Below, in pieces: positions 34,301-44,460 of a stretch of DNA of 64,000 nt (positions within the stretch are counted from its first letter, which is position 1; the number at the start of each line of letters is the position of its first letter). The notes beneath the pieces are model-generated. The model made no database searches and was not told where the DNA came from. It saw only the letters and a program-made list of their open reading frames with translations. The DNA is from Janibacter melonis. GTDB lineage: Bacteria; Actinomycetota; Actinomycetes; Actinomycetales; Dermatophilaceae. A program made the translations under genes and the position numbers. The stretch lies in assembly GCF_020567375.1 (NCBI RefSeq), contig NZ_JAJBZM010000003.1:635333-699332 (forward strand). The letters run 5' to 3'.

Positions 34301-35067
34301 GCATCAACCCCACGTACACGGGCATGGAGCTGCGACGGATCGTGCGCGACCCGGTCGGGCTCTTCTTCACCGCCGCGCTGCCGGCCTTCCTCTTCGTCAT
34401 CTTCGGCGCGACCCAGTCCTTCAAGGACGAGTCGGCCGGCAACGGCAACGTCGGTCTCTACATCATGGTCTCGATGGCCGCGTACGGCGCCGTGACCGCC
34501 ACGACCTCCATCGGCGGCGGGGCGGCGGTCGAGAAGATGCAGGGCTGGGGCCGTCAGCTCGGCCTCACCCCGATGCGCGACTCCTCCTTCGTCCTCAGCA
34601 AGGCGGTCACCGCGCTCACCGTCGCGTGCGTGCCGATCGGGCTCATCTACCTCATCGGGGCGCTCACCGGCGCCGAGGGCACCGTGCAGGCGTGGGTCCT
34701 CTCGGCGCTCGTCGTCCTGGCCGGTGCGGGGGTCTTCGCCCTCTACGGGCTGTGCGTCGGGCTCGCCTTCCGCTCGGAGAGCGCCGTCGGCGCGGCCTCG
34801 GGCACGCTCGTCATCTTCGCCTTCCTCGGCAACGTCTTCACCCCCCTGTCGGGCACGCTGCTCGACATCGCCCGCTTCACCCCGCTCTACGGCTACATCT
34901 CGCTGGCGCGCTACCCCATCACCGAGGGCTGGCTCGTGAGCACGCAGGACGGTGCGGCGATGGTGCAGGAGCCGCTGTGGGTGCCGGTGACCAACCTGCT
35001 CGTCTGGGGCGCGATCTTCGCCGTCGTCGCCACCCTGCTCGTGCGCCGCAGCCGCGGCCGTCAGTGA
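34297..35067 (+). CDS. ABC-2 type permease
   Basis: 256 aa with six hydrophobic segments, starting MELRRIVRDPVGLFFTAALPAF in ABC-2 fashion. Partner of the preceding ATPase; the pair probably exports a drug, lipid or peptide. The substrate is unknown, but the two-component system behind it suggests a stress or antibiotic signal. Confidence 0.92.
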   Translation: MSINPTYTGMELRRIVRDPVGLFFTAALPAFLFVIFGATQSFKDESAGNGNVGLYIMVSMAAYGAVTATTSIGGGAAVEKMQGWGRQLGLTPMRDSSFVLSKAVTALTVACVPIGLIYLIGALTGAEGTVQAWVLSALVVLAGAGVFALYGLCVGLAFRSESAVGAASGTLVIFAFLGNVFTPLSGTLLDIARFTPLYGYISLARYPITEGWLVSTQDGAAMVQEPLWVPVTNLLVWGAIFAVVATLLVRRSRGRQ

Positions 35068-35100
35068 CCCCCGGCGATGCCCGGCGCTAGCCTGCGGCCC

Positions 35101-36195
35101 ATGGAGCGACGACGCGGCGACGTGGTGGTGGGGGAGGAGTTCGAGCGCGACCCCTGGGCCCGCTTCGGCTGGCTCCTCGGCGCGGTCTGGCTCGTCTTCA
35201 TCGTCTTCCCGGTCGTCTCCATCGTCCAGGACGACGCGCCGTGGCCGTGGCGCGCGCTGGGGATCCTCGTCGTCCTCGCCTTCAGCGTCGTCTACCTCCA
35301 CGCGATGCGCGCGGAGGACCGGCCCGAGGGCACGAGCTGGAGCGTGTGGACCTACCTCGCGGTCCTCGTCGCCCTCACCCTCGCGACGATCCCCACCGCC
35401 GGCATCGCCTCGCTCGGGCTCGTCCCCTTCGTCCTCGCCCTCGCCGGCATCGCCCTGCGACCCTGGCAGGCCCTCGTCGCGCTCGGCCTGGCCCTGGGCA
35501 TCGCCTCGGTCGTCGTGTCGCAGGTGGGCATCGAGCAGCTCGCCTTCGTCTACCTCGTCTACCCGATGGTCACGCTGACGCTCATCCTCGTCGGCGGCCT
35601 CGACCGCAGCTCCTCGCGGCGGCGTGCCTCGGAGCAGCGCCTGTCGATCAGCCAGGAGCGCGAGCGGGTCGCCCGCGACGTGCACGACGTCCTCGGCCAC
35701 TCGCTGACCGTCGTCACCGTCAAGGCCGAGCTCGCCGAGCGTCTCGTCGACGTCGACCCCGAGCGGGCCAAGGCCGAGCTCGCCGAGCTGCGCTCCATCG
35801 CCCGCCAGTCGCTCGCCGAGATCCGGGCCACCGTGGCGGGGCTGCGCGTCGCCCGGCTCGCGGACGAGATCGACTCGGCGCGCGGCGCGATGGCAGACGC
35901 GGGCATCGCGCTCGTCGTCGACGGCGACCCGGCCGAGGTCGACCCGCGGCACCGGATCACCCTCGCGTGGGCACTGCGCGAGCTCGCGACGAACGTCGTG
36001 CGCCACAGCGGCGCGACCGGGTGCGTCGTCACCCTGGGCGAGGACCGCCTCGTCGTCGTCGACGACGGGCGGGGGCCGCGCTCGGGGCGCGAGGGCAACG
36101 GTCTGCGGGGACTTCGAGAGCGGGTCGAGCCGTCCGGCGGGAGCGTCGTCGTCGAGGCGGCCGAGCCGGGCACGCGCGTGGAGGTGACGTTGTGA
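35101..36195 (+). CDS. Sensor histidine kinase, HisKA_3 (DesK/LiaS-like)
   Basis: 364 aa. About five or six transmembrane helices without an extracellular domain (residues 22-165), then the dimerisation helix with phospho-acceptor H195 in ARDVHDVLGHSL, and a HATPase domain (ALRELATNVVRHS, VDDGRG, GNGLRGLRERV). Senses within or near the membrane. TAGCCT (35088-35093) is 7 nt before the ATG, so it may have its own leaderless promoter in addition to read-through from the ABC genes. GTGA overlap with the regulator. Confidence 0.94.
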   Translation: MERRRGDVVVGEEFERDPWARFGWLLGAVWLVFIVFPVVSIVQDDAPWPWRALGILVVLAFSVVYLHAMRAEDRPEGTSWSVWTYLAVLVALTLATIPTAGIASLGLVPFVLALAGIALRPWQALVALGLALGIASVVVSQVGIEQLAFVYLVYPMVTLTLILVGGLDRSSSRRRASEQRLSISQERERVARDVHDVLGHSLTVVTVKAELAERLVDVDPERAKAELAELRSIARQSLAEIRATVAGLRVARLADEIDSARGAMADAGIALVVDGDPAEVDPRHRITLAWALRELATNVVRHSGATGCVVTLGEDRLVVVDDGRGPRSGREGNGLRGLRERVEPSGGSVVVEAAEPGTRVEVTL

Positions 36196-36800
36196 GCATC
36201 AAGGTGCTGCTGGCCGACGACCAGGCCCTCGTGCGGGGCGCCCTCGCGGCTCTGCTCGGTCTCGAGCGCGACATCGACGTCGTCGGCGAGGTCGGCCGCG
36301 GCGACGAGGTCCTCACCGCGGTGCGGCGCACCGGGGCCGAGGTCGCGCTGCTCGACATCGAGATGCCCGGCATGTCGGGCATCGACGTCGCCGAGCAGCT
36401 CTCCCGCGAGGAGCCGTCGTGCCGGGCGCTCGTCGTCACGACCTTCGGGCGGGCCGGCTACGTGCGTCGGGCTCTCGAGGCCGGTGCGCGGGGCTTCGTC
36501 GTCAAGGACACCCCGGCGAGCGAGCTCGCCGAGGCGGTGCGCCGGGTGCACTCGGGTCTGCGCGTCATCGACCCGACGCTCGCCGCGGAGTCGCTCTACG
36601 AAGGGGTGAACCCCCTCTCCCCGCGCGAGCGGGAGGTCCTGCGCGAGGCGCTCACGGGCGCCCCGGTCGCGAGCATCGCCGCGCAGGTCTACCTCTCGCC
36701 GGGCACGGTGCGCAACCACCTGTCCTCGGCCATCGGCAAGACGGGCACGACGACCCGGATGGAGGCGGCGAGGGTCGCCCATGACAACGGCTGGCTCTAG
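36192..36800 (+). CDS. NarL/LuxR-family response regulator
   Basis: 202 aa. Receiver domain with phosphorylation site D55 ([11 protein letters not shown]) and the conserved Lys in VVKDTP; C-terminal LuxR helix-turn-helix ([40 protein letters not shown]). Pairs with the overlapping kinase and probably controls the ABC exporter. Contains a GAA-GGG pair (rare Glu codon) within a CGAAGGGG motif at 36599. Confidence 0.95.
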   Translation: MSIKVLLADDQALVRGALAALLGLERDIDVVGEVGRGDEVLTAVRRTGAEVALLDIEMPGMSGIDVAEQLSREEPSCRALVVTTFGRAGYVRRALEAGARGFVVKDTPASELAEAVRRVHSGLRVIDPTLAAESLYEGVNPLSPREREVLREALTGAPVASIAAQVYLSPGTVRNHLSSAIGKTGTTTRMEAARVAHDNGWL

Positions 36801-36850
36801 GCGCAGCGCGGTGTGCGATCCGGGCGGGTCGGACCCTAGGGTTGTGCGTC

Positions 36851-39115
36851 ATGACCGACATCTCGCCGGACGTCACCCCTGACGACGAGCTCCTCGAGGC
36901 CGCCGTGGAGTCCGACCTGCTCGAGCAGGACCCCCACGAGCCGAACTTCGCCCAGGTCTTCTACCCCGCCCGACCCCGCGCCCTTCGTCCGCGGGGCCGG
37001 CTGCGGCCCCAGGGGTCGCCCTCGCCGGCCGAGCTGCGCTCCGGTGAGCCGCTCGGGGACAACCCCGTCTACGTCGAGTGGCTGCGCGACCAGTCGATGC
37101 TCGCCGACGCGAAGGCCATCGCCCGGCAGTTCTCGGCCGTGGGCTCGATGTGGCAGAACCCCTACGCCACCCCGGACCCGCGCCTCGCGGTCCAGACCGC
37201 GTCGGTGTGGTTCACCGCCTACCCGATCTCGATGATCACCCCGCCCGGGCGCTCCTTCCTCGCCGCGCTCGGCGACGACGAGCTGTGGCGCACCTTCGCC
37301 GACATCGGCATCCACGGCCTGCACACGGGCCCGGTCAAGCAGGCCGGCGGGATCTCCGGGTGGAGCCCCACGCCGAGCATCGACGGGCACTTCGACCGCA
37401 TCTCGACCCACATCGACACCGCCTTCGGCACCGAGGACGAGTTCCGCGAGATGTGCGTCACCGCGGCCGCCCACGACGGCACGGTCATCGACGACATCGT
37501 GCCCGGGCACACCGGCAAGGGCGCCGACTTCCGCCTTGCCGAGCTCGGGGTCGACGACTACCCCGGGATCTACCACATGGTCCTCGTGCCCGAGGAGGAC
37601 TGGCACCTGCTGCCCGACGTGCCCGAGGGGCGCGACTCGGTCAACCTCGACGAGGAGGCGGAGGCCGCGCTGTCGGAGGCGGGCTACATCGTCGGCCGCC
37701 TCCAGCGGGTGATCTTCCACGTGCCCGGGGTCAAGGACACGAACTGGAGCGCGACCTCCGTCGTCACCGGTCCCGATGGCGTCCGGCGGCGCTGGGTCTA
37801 CCTGCACTACTTCAAGGAGGGCCAGCCCTCGATCAACTGGCTCGACCCCACCTTCGCCGGCATGCGCATGGTCATGGGCGACGCCCTGCACAGCCTCGGC
37901 GACCTCGGCTCCGGGGGTCTGCGGCTCGACGCCAACGGGTTCCTCGGGGTCGAGAAGTCCGCGGAGGGCTCGCCCGCGTGGTCCGAGGGCCACCCCCTGT
38001 CGGAGGCGGCCAACCAGCTCATCGGGTCGATGGTGCGCAAGATCGGCGGCTTCACCTTCCAGGAGCTCAACCTCTCGATCGACGACATCGCGACGACCTC
38101 CGAGGCCGGCGCCGACCTGTCCTACGACTTCGTCAACCGGCCCGCCTACCAGCACGCGCTCGCGACGGCCGACACGGAGTTCCTCCGGCTGACGATGCGC
38201 GAGGCGATGGCTCGGGGCGTCCATGCGGTCGGGCTCGTCCACGCGCTGCAGAACCACGACGAGATGACCTACGAGCTCGTCCACTTCGCCAGCGAGCACC
38301 GCGAGGAGGAGTTCACCTTCCGCGGCGAGCAGGTGAGCGGCGAGGTGCTCGCCGAGACGATCCGTGGCGAGCTCACCGAGCGCCTCACCGGCGCGGCCGC
38401 GCCGTACAACCAGGTCTTCACGACCAACGGCATCGCCTCGACGACGGCGTCGATCATCGCCGGGTCGCTCGGCATCACCGACCTCGACGCGATCGGCGAG
38501 GAGGAGGTCGCCCGGATCCGGCAGGCGCACCTGCTCCTCGCGAGCTACAACGCTCTCCAGCCGGGCGTCTTCGCCCTCTCCGGGTGGGACCTCACCGGCG
38601 CGCTGCCGCTGCCCGCCGACCACCCGGACGTCGCGCCGCTGCTCGACGGGGGAGACACCCGCTGGATCCACCGCGGTGCCTACGACCTGCTCGGCGTCGA
38701 CCCCTCCGCCCAGCGCTCGATGTCCGGCATGCCGCGGGCCCGATCGCTCTACGGCACCCTGCCCGAGCAGCTCGAGGACGAGACGTCCTTCGTCTACCGG
38801 CTCAAGCAGATCCTGCACCTGCGCGGGTACTTCCAGATCGCGACGACGAGCCAGGTCGACGTGCCCGACGTCGCGCACCCGGCGATGCTCGTCATGGTCC
38901 ACGACTACGAGAGCATCGAGGGGCAGATGCAGGTGACGGTGCTCAACTTCGCCGCCGAGCCGATCTCCGGCACGGTCATCAGCGAGCACCTCGTCCCCGG
39001 CGCCCGGCTCATGGACATGGGCGACGGGTCGACCTTCGGCGAGGTCGACCAGCTGCACGGCTTCCACGTCGAGCTCGAGGCGCACGCGGCGCTGGCGCTG
39101 CTCGTGCGCTCCTGA
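36851..39115 (+). CDS. Large GH13 alpha-amylase-superfamily protein, trehalose synthase-like
   Basis: 754 aa, longer than ordinary TreS (about 600). The likely catalytic triad is D360 in [10 protein letters not shown]405 in FQELNLSID and D470 in [14 protein letters not shown]; barrel motifs such as [10 protein letters not shown] and [11 protein letters not shown] differ from classical alpha-amylases. A C-terminal beta domain follows. It looks like one of the less-studied GH13 subfamilies annotated as trehalose synthase in Micrococcales, possibly interconverting maltose and trehalose; this assignment is tentative. TAGGGT (36837-36842) lies 8 nt before the ATG. Confidence 0.75.
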   Translation: MTDISPDVTPDDELLEAAVESDLLEQDPHEPNFAQVFYPARPRALRPRGRLRPQGSPSPAELRSGEPLGDNPVYVEWLRDQSMLADAKAIARQFSAVGSMWQNPYATPDPRLAVQTASVWFTAYPISMITPPGRSFLAALGDDELWRTFADIGIHGLHTGPVKQAGGISGWSPTPSIDGHFDRISTHIDTAFGTEDEFREMCVTAAAHDGTVIDDIVPGHTGKGADFRLAELGVDDYPGIYHMVLVPEEDWHLLPDVPEGRDSVNLDEEAEAALSEAGYIVGRLQRVIFHVPGVKDTNWSATSVVTGPDGVRRRWVYLHYFKEGQPSINWLDPTFAGMRMVMGDALHSLGDLGSGGLRLDANGFLGVEKSAEGSPAWSEGHPLSEAANQLIGSMVRKIGGFTFQELNLSIDDIATTSEAGADLSYDFVNRPAYQHALATADTEFLRLTMREAMARGVHAVGLVHALQNHDEMTYELVHFASEHREEEFTFRGEQVSGEVLAETIRGELTERLTGAAAPYNQVFTTNGIASTTASIIAGSLGITDLDAIGEEEVARIRQAHLLLASYNALQPGVFALSGWDLTGALPLPADHPDVAPLLDGGDTRWIHRGAYDLLGVDPSAQRSMSGMPRARSLYGTLPEQLEDETSFVYRLKQILHLRGYFQIATTSQVDVPDVAHPAMLVMVHDYESIEGQMQVTVLNFAAEPISGTVISEHLVPGARLMDMGDGSTFGEVDQLHGFHVELEAHAALALLVRS

Positions 39116-39197
39116 GGCGGGGCGGACCGCCCCGGCGGGCCGCCCCGGCGGGCCGCTCTCTCATCGCCGTCTCATCCACGTCGTCCAGGGTGGGTGC

Positions 39198-39413
39198 ATG
39201 CGCCGCACCCTCACCGCCGTCCTGCTCGCCGCCGCCCTCCCGCTCGGTCTCTCCGCCTGCGTGCTGCCGCTCGGGGGAGAGGACGAGCCCGGGTCGAGCC
39301 AGACCGAGGAGGACGGCGGCGACGGTCAGGACGAGGGCGACGACGGTGACGACGGTCAGGACGGCGGCGACGACGGCGAGGACGACGCCGGCGGCGAGGA
39401 CGACGACAGCTGA
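39198..39413 (+). CDS. Small acidic lipoprotein
   Basis: 71 aa. Lipoprotein signal peptide MRRTLTAVLLAAALPLGLSAC with lipobox LSAC (Cys 21), so anchored outside the membrane. The rest is a low-complexity tail of Asp, Glu and Gly (DDGDDGQDGGDDGEDDAGG), which could bind cations. CAGGGT lies 6 nt before the ATG. Function unknown. Confidence 0.7.
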   Translation: MRRTLTAVLLAAALPLGLSACVLPLGGEDEPGSSQTEEDGGDGQDEGDDGDDGQDGGDDGEDDAGGEDDDS

Positions 39414-39451
39414 CACGGTCGAGCCCCCGTCGCCGCCGTTAGCGTGAGGTG

Positions 39452-39580
39452 ATGACCCAGCCCCCCCGCCGACGCGTCCAGGTCCGCCCCCTCGGGGGCG
39501 CCGCGGGATGCCTGACGATGATCGTCGTCTCCCTGCTCCTGTCGGTCCTGCTCACGGTGCTGCTCAACCTCGCGCTCTGA
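39452..39580 (+). CDS. 42-residue single-span membrane protein
   Basis: MTQPPRRRVQVRPLGGAAG is followed by one hydrophobic helix (CLTMIVVSLLLSVLLTVL) and the end NLAL. The positive-inside N-terminus predicts N-in topology. TAGCGT (39440-39445) is 6 nt before the ATG and a GAGG overlaps it. Unknown function; it sits between the acidic lipoprotein and clpP1. Confidence 0.6.
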   Translation: MTQPPRRRVQVRPLGGAAGCLTMIVVSLLLSVLLTVLLNLAL

Positions 39581-39613
39581 GCAGCCGCGCGGCTCCCCCT
39601 TCGCGCCCGGTTG

Positions 39614-39672
39614 CGCCCACGGCGAACACGCAGATGGGTCGGGAGTAGCGCCCGACCCTTCGGCGTTAGGGT
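39614..39672 (+). promoter_or_regulatory. ClgR-type site and -10 of the clpP1P2 operon
   Basis: CGCCCACGGCGAAC at 39614-39627 matches the core of the actinobacterial ClgR box (CGCYNANRGCGWWS). The -10 candidate TAGGGT is at 39667-39672, placing the site about 40-60 bp upstream, as expected for an activator. The outer WNNW of the consensus is not matched. Confidence 0.6.
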
Positions 39673-39709
39673 CACTGACAACGCCATCACGACACGAGAG
39701 CGAGCGAGC

Positions 39710-40336
39710 GTGAGCAACCCCAGCGAGATCGTCGCGGCAGGCCCCCAGGGCGGCCTCGGACTCGACGACCACATCTACCAGCGGCTCCTCAAGGAGCGGA
39801 TCATCTTCCTCGGGTCGGACGTGCGCGACGACAACGCGAACGCCATCGCGGCCCAGATGCTGCTCCTCGCGGCGGAGGACCCGGAGAAGGACATCTGGCT
39901 GTACATCAACAGCCCCGGCGGCTCGATCTCCGCCGGCATGGCCATCTTCGACACGATGAAGTGGATCCCCAACGACGTCGCGACCGTGGCCATGGGCCTG
40001 GCCGCGTCGATGGGCCAGTTCCTCCTGTCGGCCGGCACCCCGGGCAAGCGGTACGCGACCCCCCACGCGCGGGTCATGATGCACCAGCCCTCGGGCGGCA
40101 TCGGCGGCACCGCGTCCGACATCAAGATCCAGGCCGAGCAGATGCTCTTCGTCAAGAAGCAGATGGCCGAGCTCATCGCCCAGCACACGGGCCAGGACCT
40201 CGAGCGGATCGAGAAGGACTCCGACCGCGACCGGTGGTTCTCCGCCGAGGAGGCCAAGGAGTACGGCTTCATCGACCACGTCTTCGAGAGCGCGGCGCAG
40301 GCCGGGCCGCGCAGCGACAACCCGGTCACCGACTGA
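39710..40336 (+). CDS. clpP: ATP-dependent Clp protease proteolytic subunit 1
   Basis: 208 aa serine peptidase forming the mixed ClpP1P2 tetradecamer. Catalytic S100 in GLAASMGQ and H125 in MMHQPSGG, Asp in the SDRDRWFS region; INSPGGS oxyanion motif. GTG start; no strong ribosome site apart from a purine-rich run GAGAGCGAGCGAGC. The first gene of clpP1-clpP2, with a ClgR-type box upstream. Confidence 0.97.
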   Translation: MSNPSEIVAAGPQGGLGLDDHIYQRLLKERIIFLGSDVRDDNANAIAAQMLLLAAEDPEKDIWLYINSPGGSISAGMAIFDTMKWIPNDVATVAMGLAASMGQFLLSAGTPGKRYATPHARVMMHQPSGGIGGTASDIKIQAEQMLFVKKQMAELIAQHTGQDLERIEKDSDRDRWFSAEEAKEYGFIDHVFESAAQAGPRSDNPVTD

Positions 40337-40363
40337 GCGCGCGAGAGACCAGGAGAGAGACAC

Positions 40364-41038
40364 ATGTACTTCGACCCCCAGGCCCGCACGTCCATGCCCG
40401 GTGACGCCCCGATGCGCCCCGGCCCGTCGAGCCGCTACATCCTGCCGAACTTCGAGGAGCGCACCTCCTACGGCATGAAGCGGATGGACCCGTACACCAA
40501 GCTCTTCGAGGACCGCATCATCTTCCTCGGGGTGCAGGTGGACGACGCCAGCGCGGACGACATCATCGCCCAGCTGCTCGTGCTCGAGTCGATGGAGCCC
40601 GAGCGCGACATCCTCATGTACATCAACAGCCCGGGCGGCTCCTTCACCGCCATGACGGCGATCTACGACACGATGCAGTACATCCGTCCTGACATCCAGA
40701 CCTTCGTCATCGGCCAGGCCGCCTCGGCCGCCGCGGTGCTCCTCGCCGCCGGCGCCCCGGGCAAGCGCTTCGCCCTGCCGAACTCGCGCATCCTCATCCA
40801 CCAGCCGGCTCTCGCCGGTGGTGCGGGCGGTCAGGCCTCCGACCTGGAGATCCAGGCCAACGAGGTGCTGCGCATGCGCGAGTGGCTCGAGGAGACCTGG
40901 GCCAAGCACTCGGGCAAGACCCCCGAGCAGGTCCGCGAGGACATCGAGCGCGACAAGATCCTCTCGGCCGCCGAGGCCAAGGACTACGGGCTCATCGACC
41001 TCGTGCTCACCCCGCGCAAGGCCTCGCTCGAGGACTGA
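40364..41038 (+). CDS. clpP2: ATP-dependent Clp protease proteolytic subunit 2
   Basis: 224 aa paralogue of ClpP1 with an N-terminal extension (about 40 residues, YFDPQARTSMPGDAPMRPGP) that is usually processed. Catalytic S121 in GQAASAAAV and H146 in LIHQPAL; INSPGGS. AGGAGAGAG lies just before the ATG, a strong ribosome site. 27 nt after clpP1; same operon. Confidence 0.97.
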   Translation: MYFDPQARTSMPGDAPMRPGPSSRYILPNFEERTSYGMKRMDPYTKLFEDRIIFLGVQVDDASADDIIAQLLVLESMEPERDILMYINSPGGSFTAMTAIYDTMQYIRPDIQTFVIGQAASAAAVLLAAGAPGKRFALPNSRILIHQPALAGGAGGQASDLEIQANEVLRMREWLEETWAKHSGKTPEQVREDIERDKILSAAEAKDYGLIDLVLTPRKASLED

Positions 41039-41048
41039 GCCGGACCGT

Positions 41049-41090
41049 CGACGACGGCCGCCGCCCCCATCGGGCCGGCGGCCGTCGTCG
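41049..41090 (+). terminator. Hairpin after clpP2
   Basis: 14-bp perfect stem (41049-41062 with 41077-41090) and a 14-nt loop, 10 nt after the clpP2 stop. It separates clpP1P2 from clpX transcription, at least partly. Confidence 0.7.
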
Positions 41091-41136
41091 TGCCCGGGGG
41101 AGGGAACCGAGGGCACCCCAGGGACGTCGAAGGGGG

Positions 41137-41577
41137 ATGAGGCTCCTCCTCGCGTCCGTGCTCGTGGGTCTCGGCGTCCTCGGCAGCACGCCGACCGCCC
41201 GTGCTGCCCCGTGCTCCCAGACCTGCTCGTGCGTGCGCGGGACCCCTCAGCAGCAGGCCGAGCGCGCCGATGTCCTCGCCGTCGTCACCGTCACCGACGT
41301 GGCACTACCCGGCGGCGGCGGGGCGGGCTACGCGTACTACCGGCTCGACGTGGACCAGCGCCTCGGCGGCGACGTCTCGCGGACTGCCACCGTCCGCGCC
41401 TACACCGTCTCGGACGGGTGCGGCGTGCGCCTCATGAGGGGCCGGACATAACTCCTCTACGCGCAGGAGGACGCACGCGGCGCACTCATGACGACGCTGT
41501 GCAGCGGGACGCGACGGGCCACCCCTTCGCTCGTCCTCGCGGTCACCGGATCGGTCGCCCTCACCGCGTTGCGCTGA
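41137..41577 (+). pseudogene. Secreted NTR/TIMP-like protein interrupted by an in-frame TAA
   Basis: A signal peptide (MRLLLASVLVGLGVLGSTPTARA) is followed by a mature protein beginning with a Cys-rich start (APCSQTCSC), as in tissue-inhibitor/netrin-like domains. Codon 105 (41449-41451) is TAA after RLMRGRT, but reading on in the same frame gives LLYAQEDARGALMTTLCSG and a normal stop at 41575-41577. A single change of TAA to a Tyr codon would restore TYLLYA, the expected strand, so this is a fresh nonsense mutation, a read-through stop or a sequencing error. The continuation keeps the coding base pattern. It lies between clpP2 and clpX but is probably unrelated to them. Confidence 0.7.
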
Positions 41578-41705
41578 CAGCGGACAGGCGCGACGCGCCC
41601 CCCACACGCGGTGTCCAATAGCAGGACAGCGACGAGCCGACGGGTACCGTCGGGCACGTCGGCCGGCGGCGACCGGCGGCACCGGGCGAGCGAGAGGATC
41701 TGGAC

Positions 41706-42995
<1,290 letters not shown>

Positions 42996-43005
42996 GCAGG
43001 TCGAC

Positions 43006-44382
43006 GTGAGCGCACTCTCGCCCGAGGCCCTCGAGCGGCTCGTCGCCGCGCTGCCCGAGGGGGTCGTGGCCACCCGCGCGGAGACGCTCGAGAAGTACCG
43101 CCACGACGGGGCGAACGACCCCACCGCGCAGCTGCCCCTGGCGTGCGTGCGCGCGGAGTCCACCGACCACGTCGTGACGACGATGCGGTGGGCCACCGAG
43201 CACCGCGTCGCCGTCGTCCCGCGAGGTGCGGGGACGGGGCTGTCGGGTGGCGCGTCGGGGCAGTCCGGGGCGATCACCCTGTCGACCGAGCGCATGCGCG
43301 CCGTCGAGGTCGACCCGGCGAGCCGCACCGTCGTCGTCCAGCCCGGTCTGCTCAACGCCGAGGTCAAGGCCGCCGTGGCGGAGCACGGCCTGTGGTACCC
43401 GCCCGACCCCAGCTCGGTCCAGATCTGCTCCATCGGGGGCAACCTCGCGACGAACGCCGGGGGTCTGTGCTGCGTCAAGTACGGCGTCACCGCCGACTAC
43501 GTCCTCGGGCTCGAGGTCGTCCTCGCCGACGGCACGGTGCTGCGTCTGGGCGGGCGTCACGTCAAGGACGTCGCCGGCCTGTCGCTCATGCCGCTCTTCG
43601 TCGGCAGCGAGGGGACCCTGGGCATCATCACCTCGGCCACCCTGCGCCTCGTGCCGGCGCAGCGGCCGGCCGCCACCCTCGTCGCGACCTTCCCGACCGT
43701 CGCGGCGGCCGCCGACGCCGTCGTGCGGGTCGGTCGTGACGTGCAGCCCTCGATGCTCGAGCTGCTCGACCAGGCCGCGATCAACGCCGTCGAGGACTAC
43801 GCCCCGATGGGTCTGGACCGCGACGCAGGGGCGCTGCTCCTCGCGCAGTCCGACGCGCCGGGCGCCGCCCGGGCCGCCGAGGTCCAGCTCGTCGGGCGAG
43901 CGTTCGAGGCGGCGGGGGCCCTCGAGGTCTTCTCCACCGACGACGTCGACGAGGGCGAGCTCTTCATCCAGGCCCGCCGTCTCGCGCTGCCGGCGCTCGA
44001 GCAGCGCGGGCGGGTGCTGCTCGAGGACGTCGGCGCGGCGGTGCCGTTGCTGCCCGACCTGCTCGCCCGGATCGAGGCGGTCGCCGCCCGGCACGGGGTC
44101 GCCATCCCCGTCGTCGCCCACGCCGGCGACGGCAACACCCACCCGATCATCGTCGTCGACACCGACGACCCGGACGGCGAGGCGAAGGCGCAGGCCGCCT
44201 TCGTCGACGTCATGGCCGCGGCCGTCGAGATCGGCGGCACGATCACCGGCGAGCACGGCATCGGCCGGCTCAAGCGCGACGCCCTGCCGACGCAGCTCGG
44301 CCCGGAGGTCATGACCGCGAGCCGGCGGGTCAAGGACGCCCTCGACCCGCTCGGTCTGCTCAACCCCGGCGTCCTGCTCTAG
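43006..44382 (+). CDS. GlcD/D-lactate dehydrogenase-like FAD-linked oxidase
   Basis: 458 aa. FAD_binding_4 (PCMH) domain with VVPRGAGTGLSGGASG and the region DPSSVQICSIGGNLATNAGG, then a FAD-oxidase C domain with HAGDGNTHP and GEHGIGRLKR. Oxidises a 2-hydroxy acid (glycolate or D-lactate); partners GlcE/GlcF are absent here. GTG start 10 nt after clpX, so it is probably read through from it. Confidence 0.93.
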   Translation: MSALSPEALERLVAALPEGVVATRAETLEKYRHDGANDPTAQLPLACVRAESTDHVVTTMRWATEHRVAVVPRGAGTGLSGGASGQSGAITLSTERMRAVEVDPASRTVVVQPGLLNAEVKAAVAEHGLWYPPDPSSVQICSIGGNLATNAGGLCCVKYGVTADYVLGLEVVLADGTVLRLGGRHVKDVAGLSLMPLFVGSEGTLGIITSATLRLVPAQRPAATLVATFPTVAAAADAVVRVGRDVQPSMLELLDQAAINAVEDYAPMGLDRDAGALLLAQSDAPGAARAAEVQLVGRAFEAAGALEVFSTDDVDEGELFIQARRLALPALEQRGRVLLEDVGAAVPLLPDLLARIEAVAARHGVAIPVVAHAGDGNTHPIIVVDTDDPDGEAKAQAAFVDVMAAAVEIGGTITGEHGIGRLKRDALPTQLGPEVMTASRRVKDALDPLGLLNPGVLL

Positions 44383-44460
44383 CCGGCCTCGTTCGTCCGG
44401 ACGTGCAGGCGCCCGCCCAGGGGTGTGGCGTGCGCCCCGCTCTCGCGGTTGGATGGAGGC

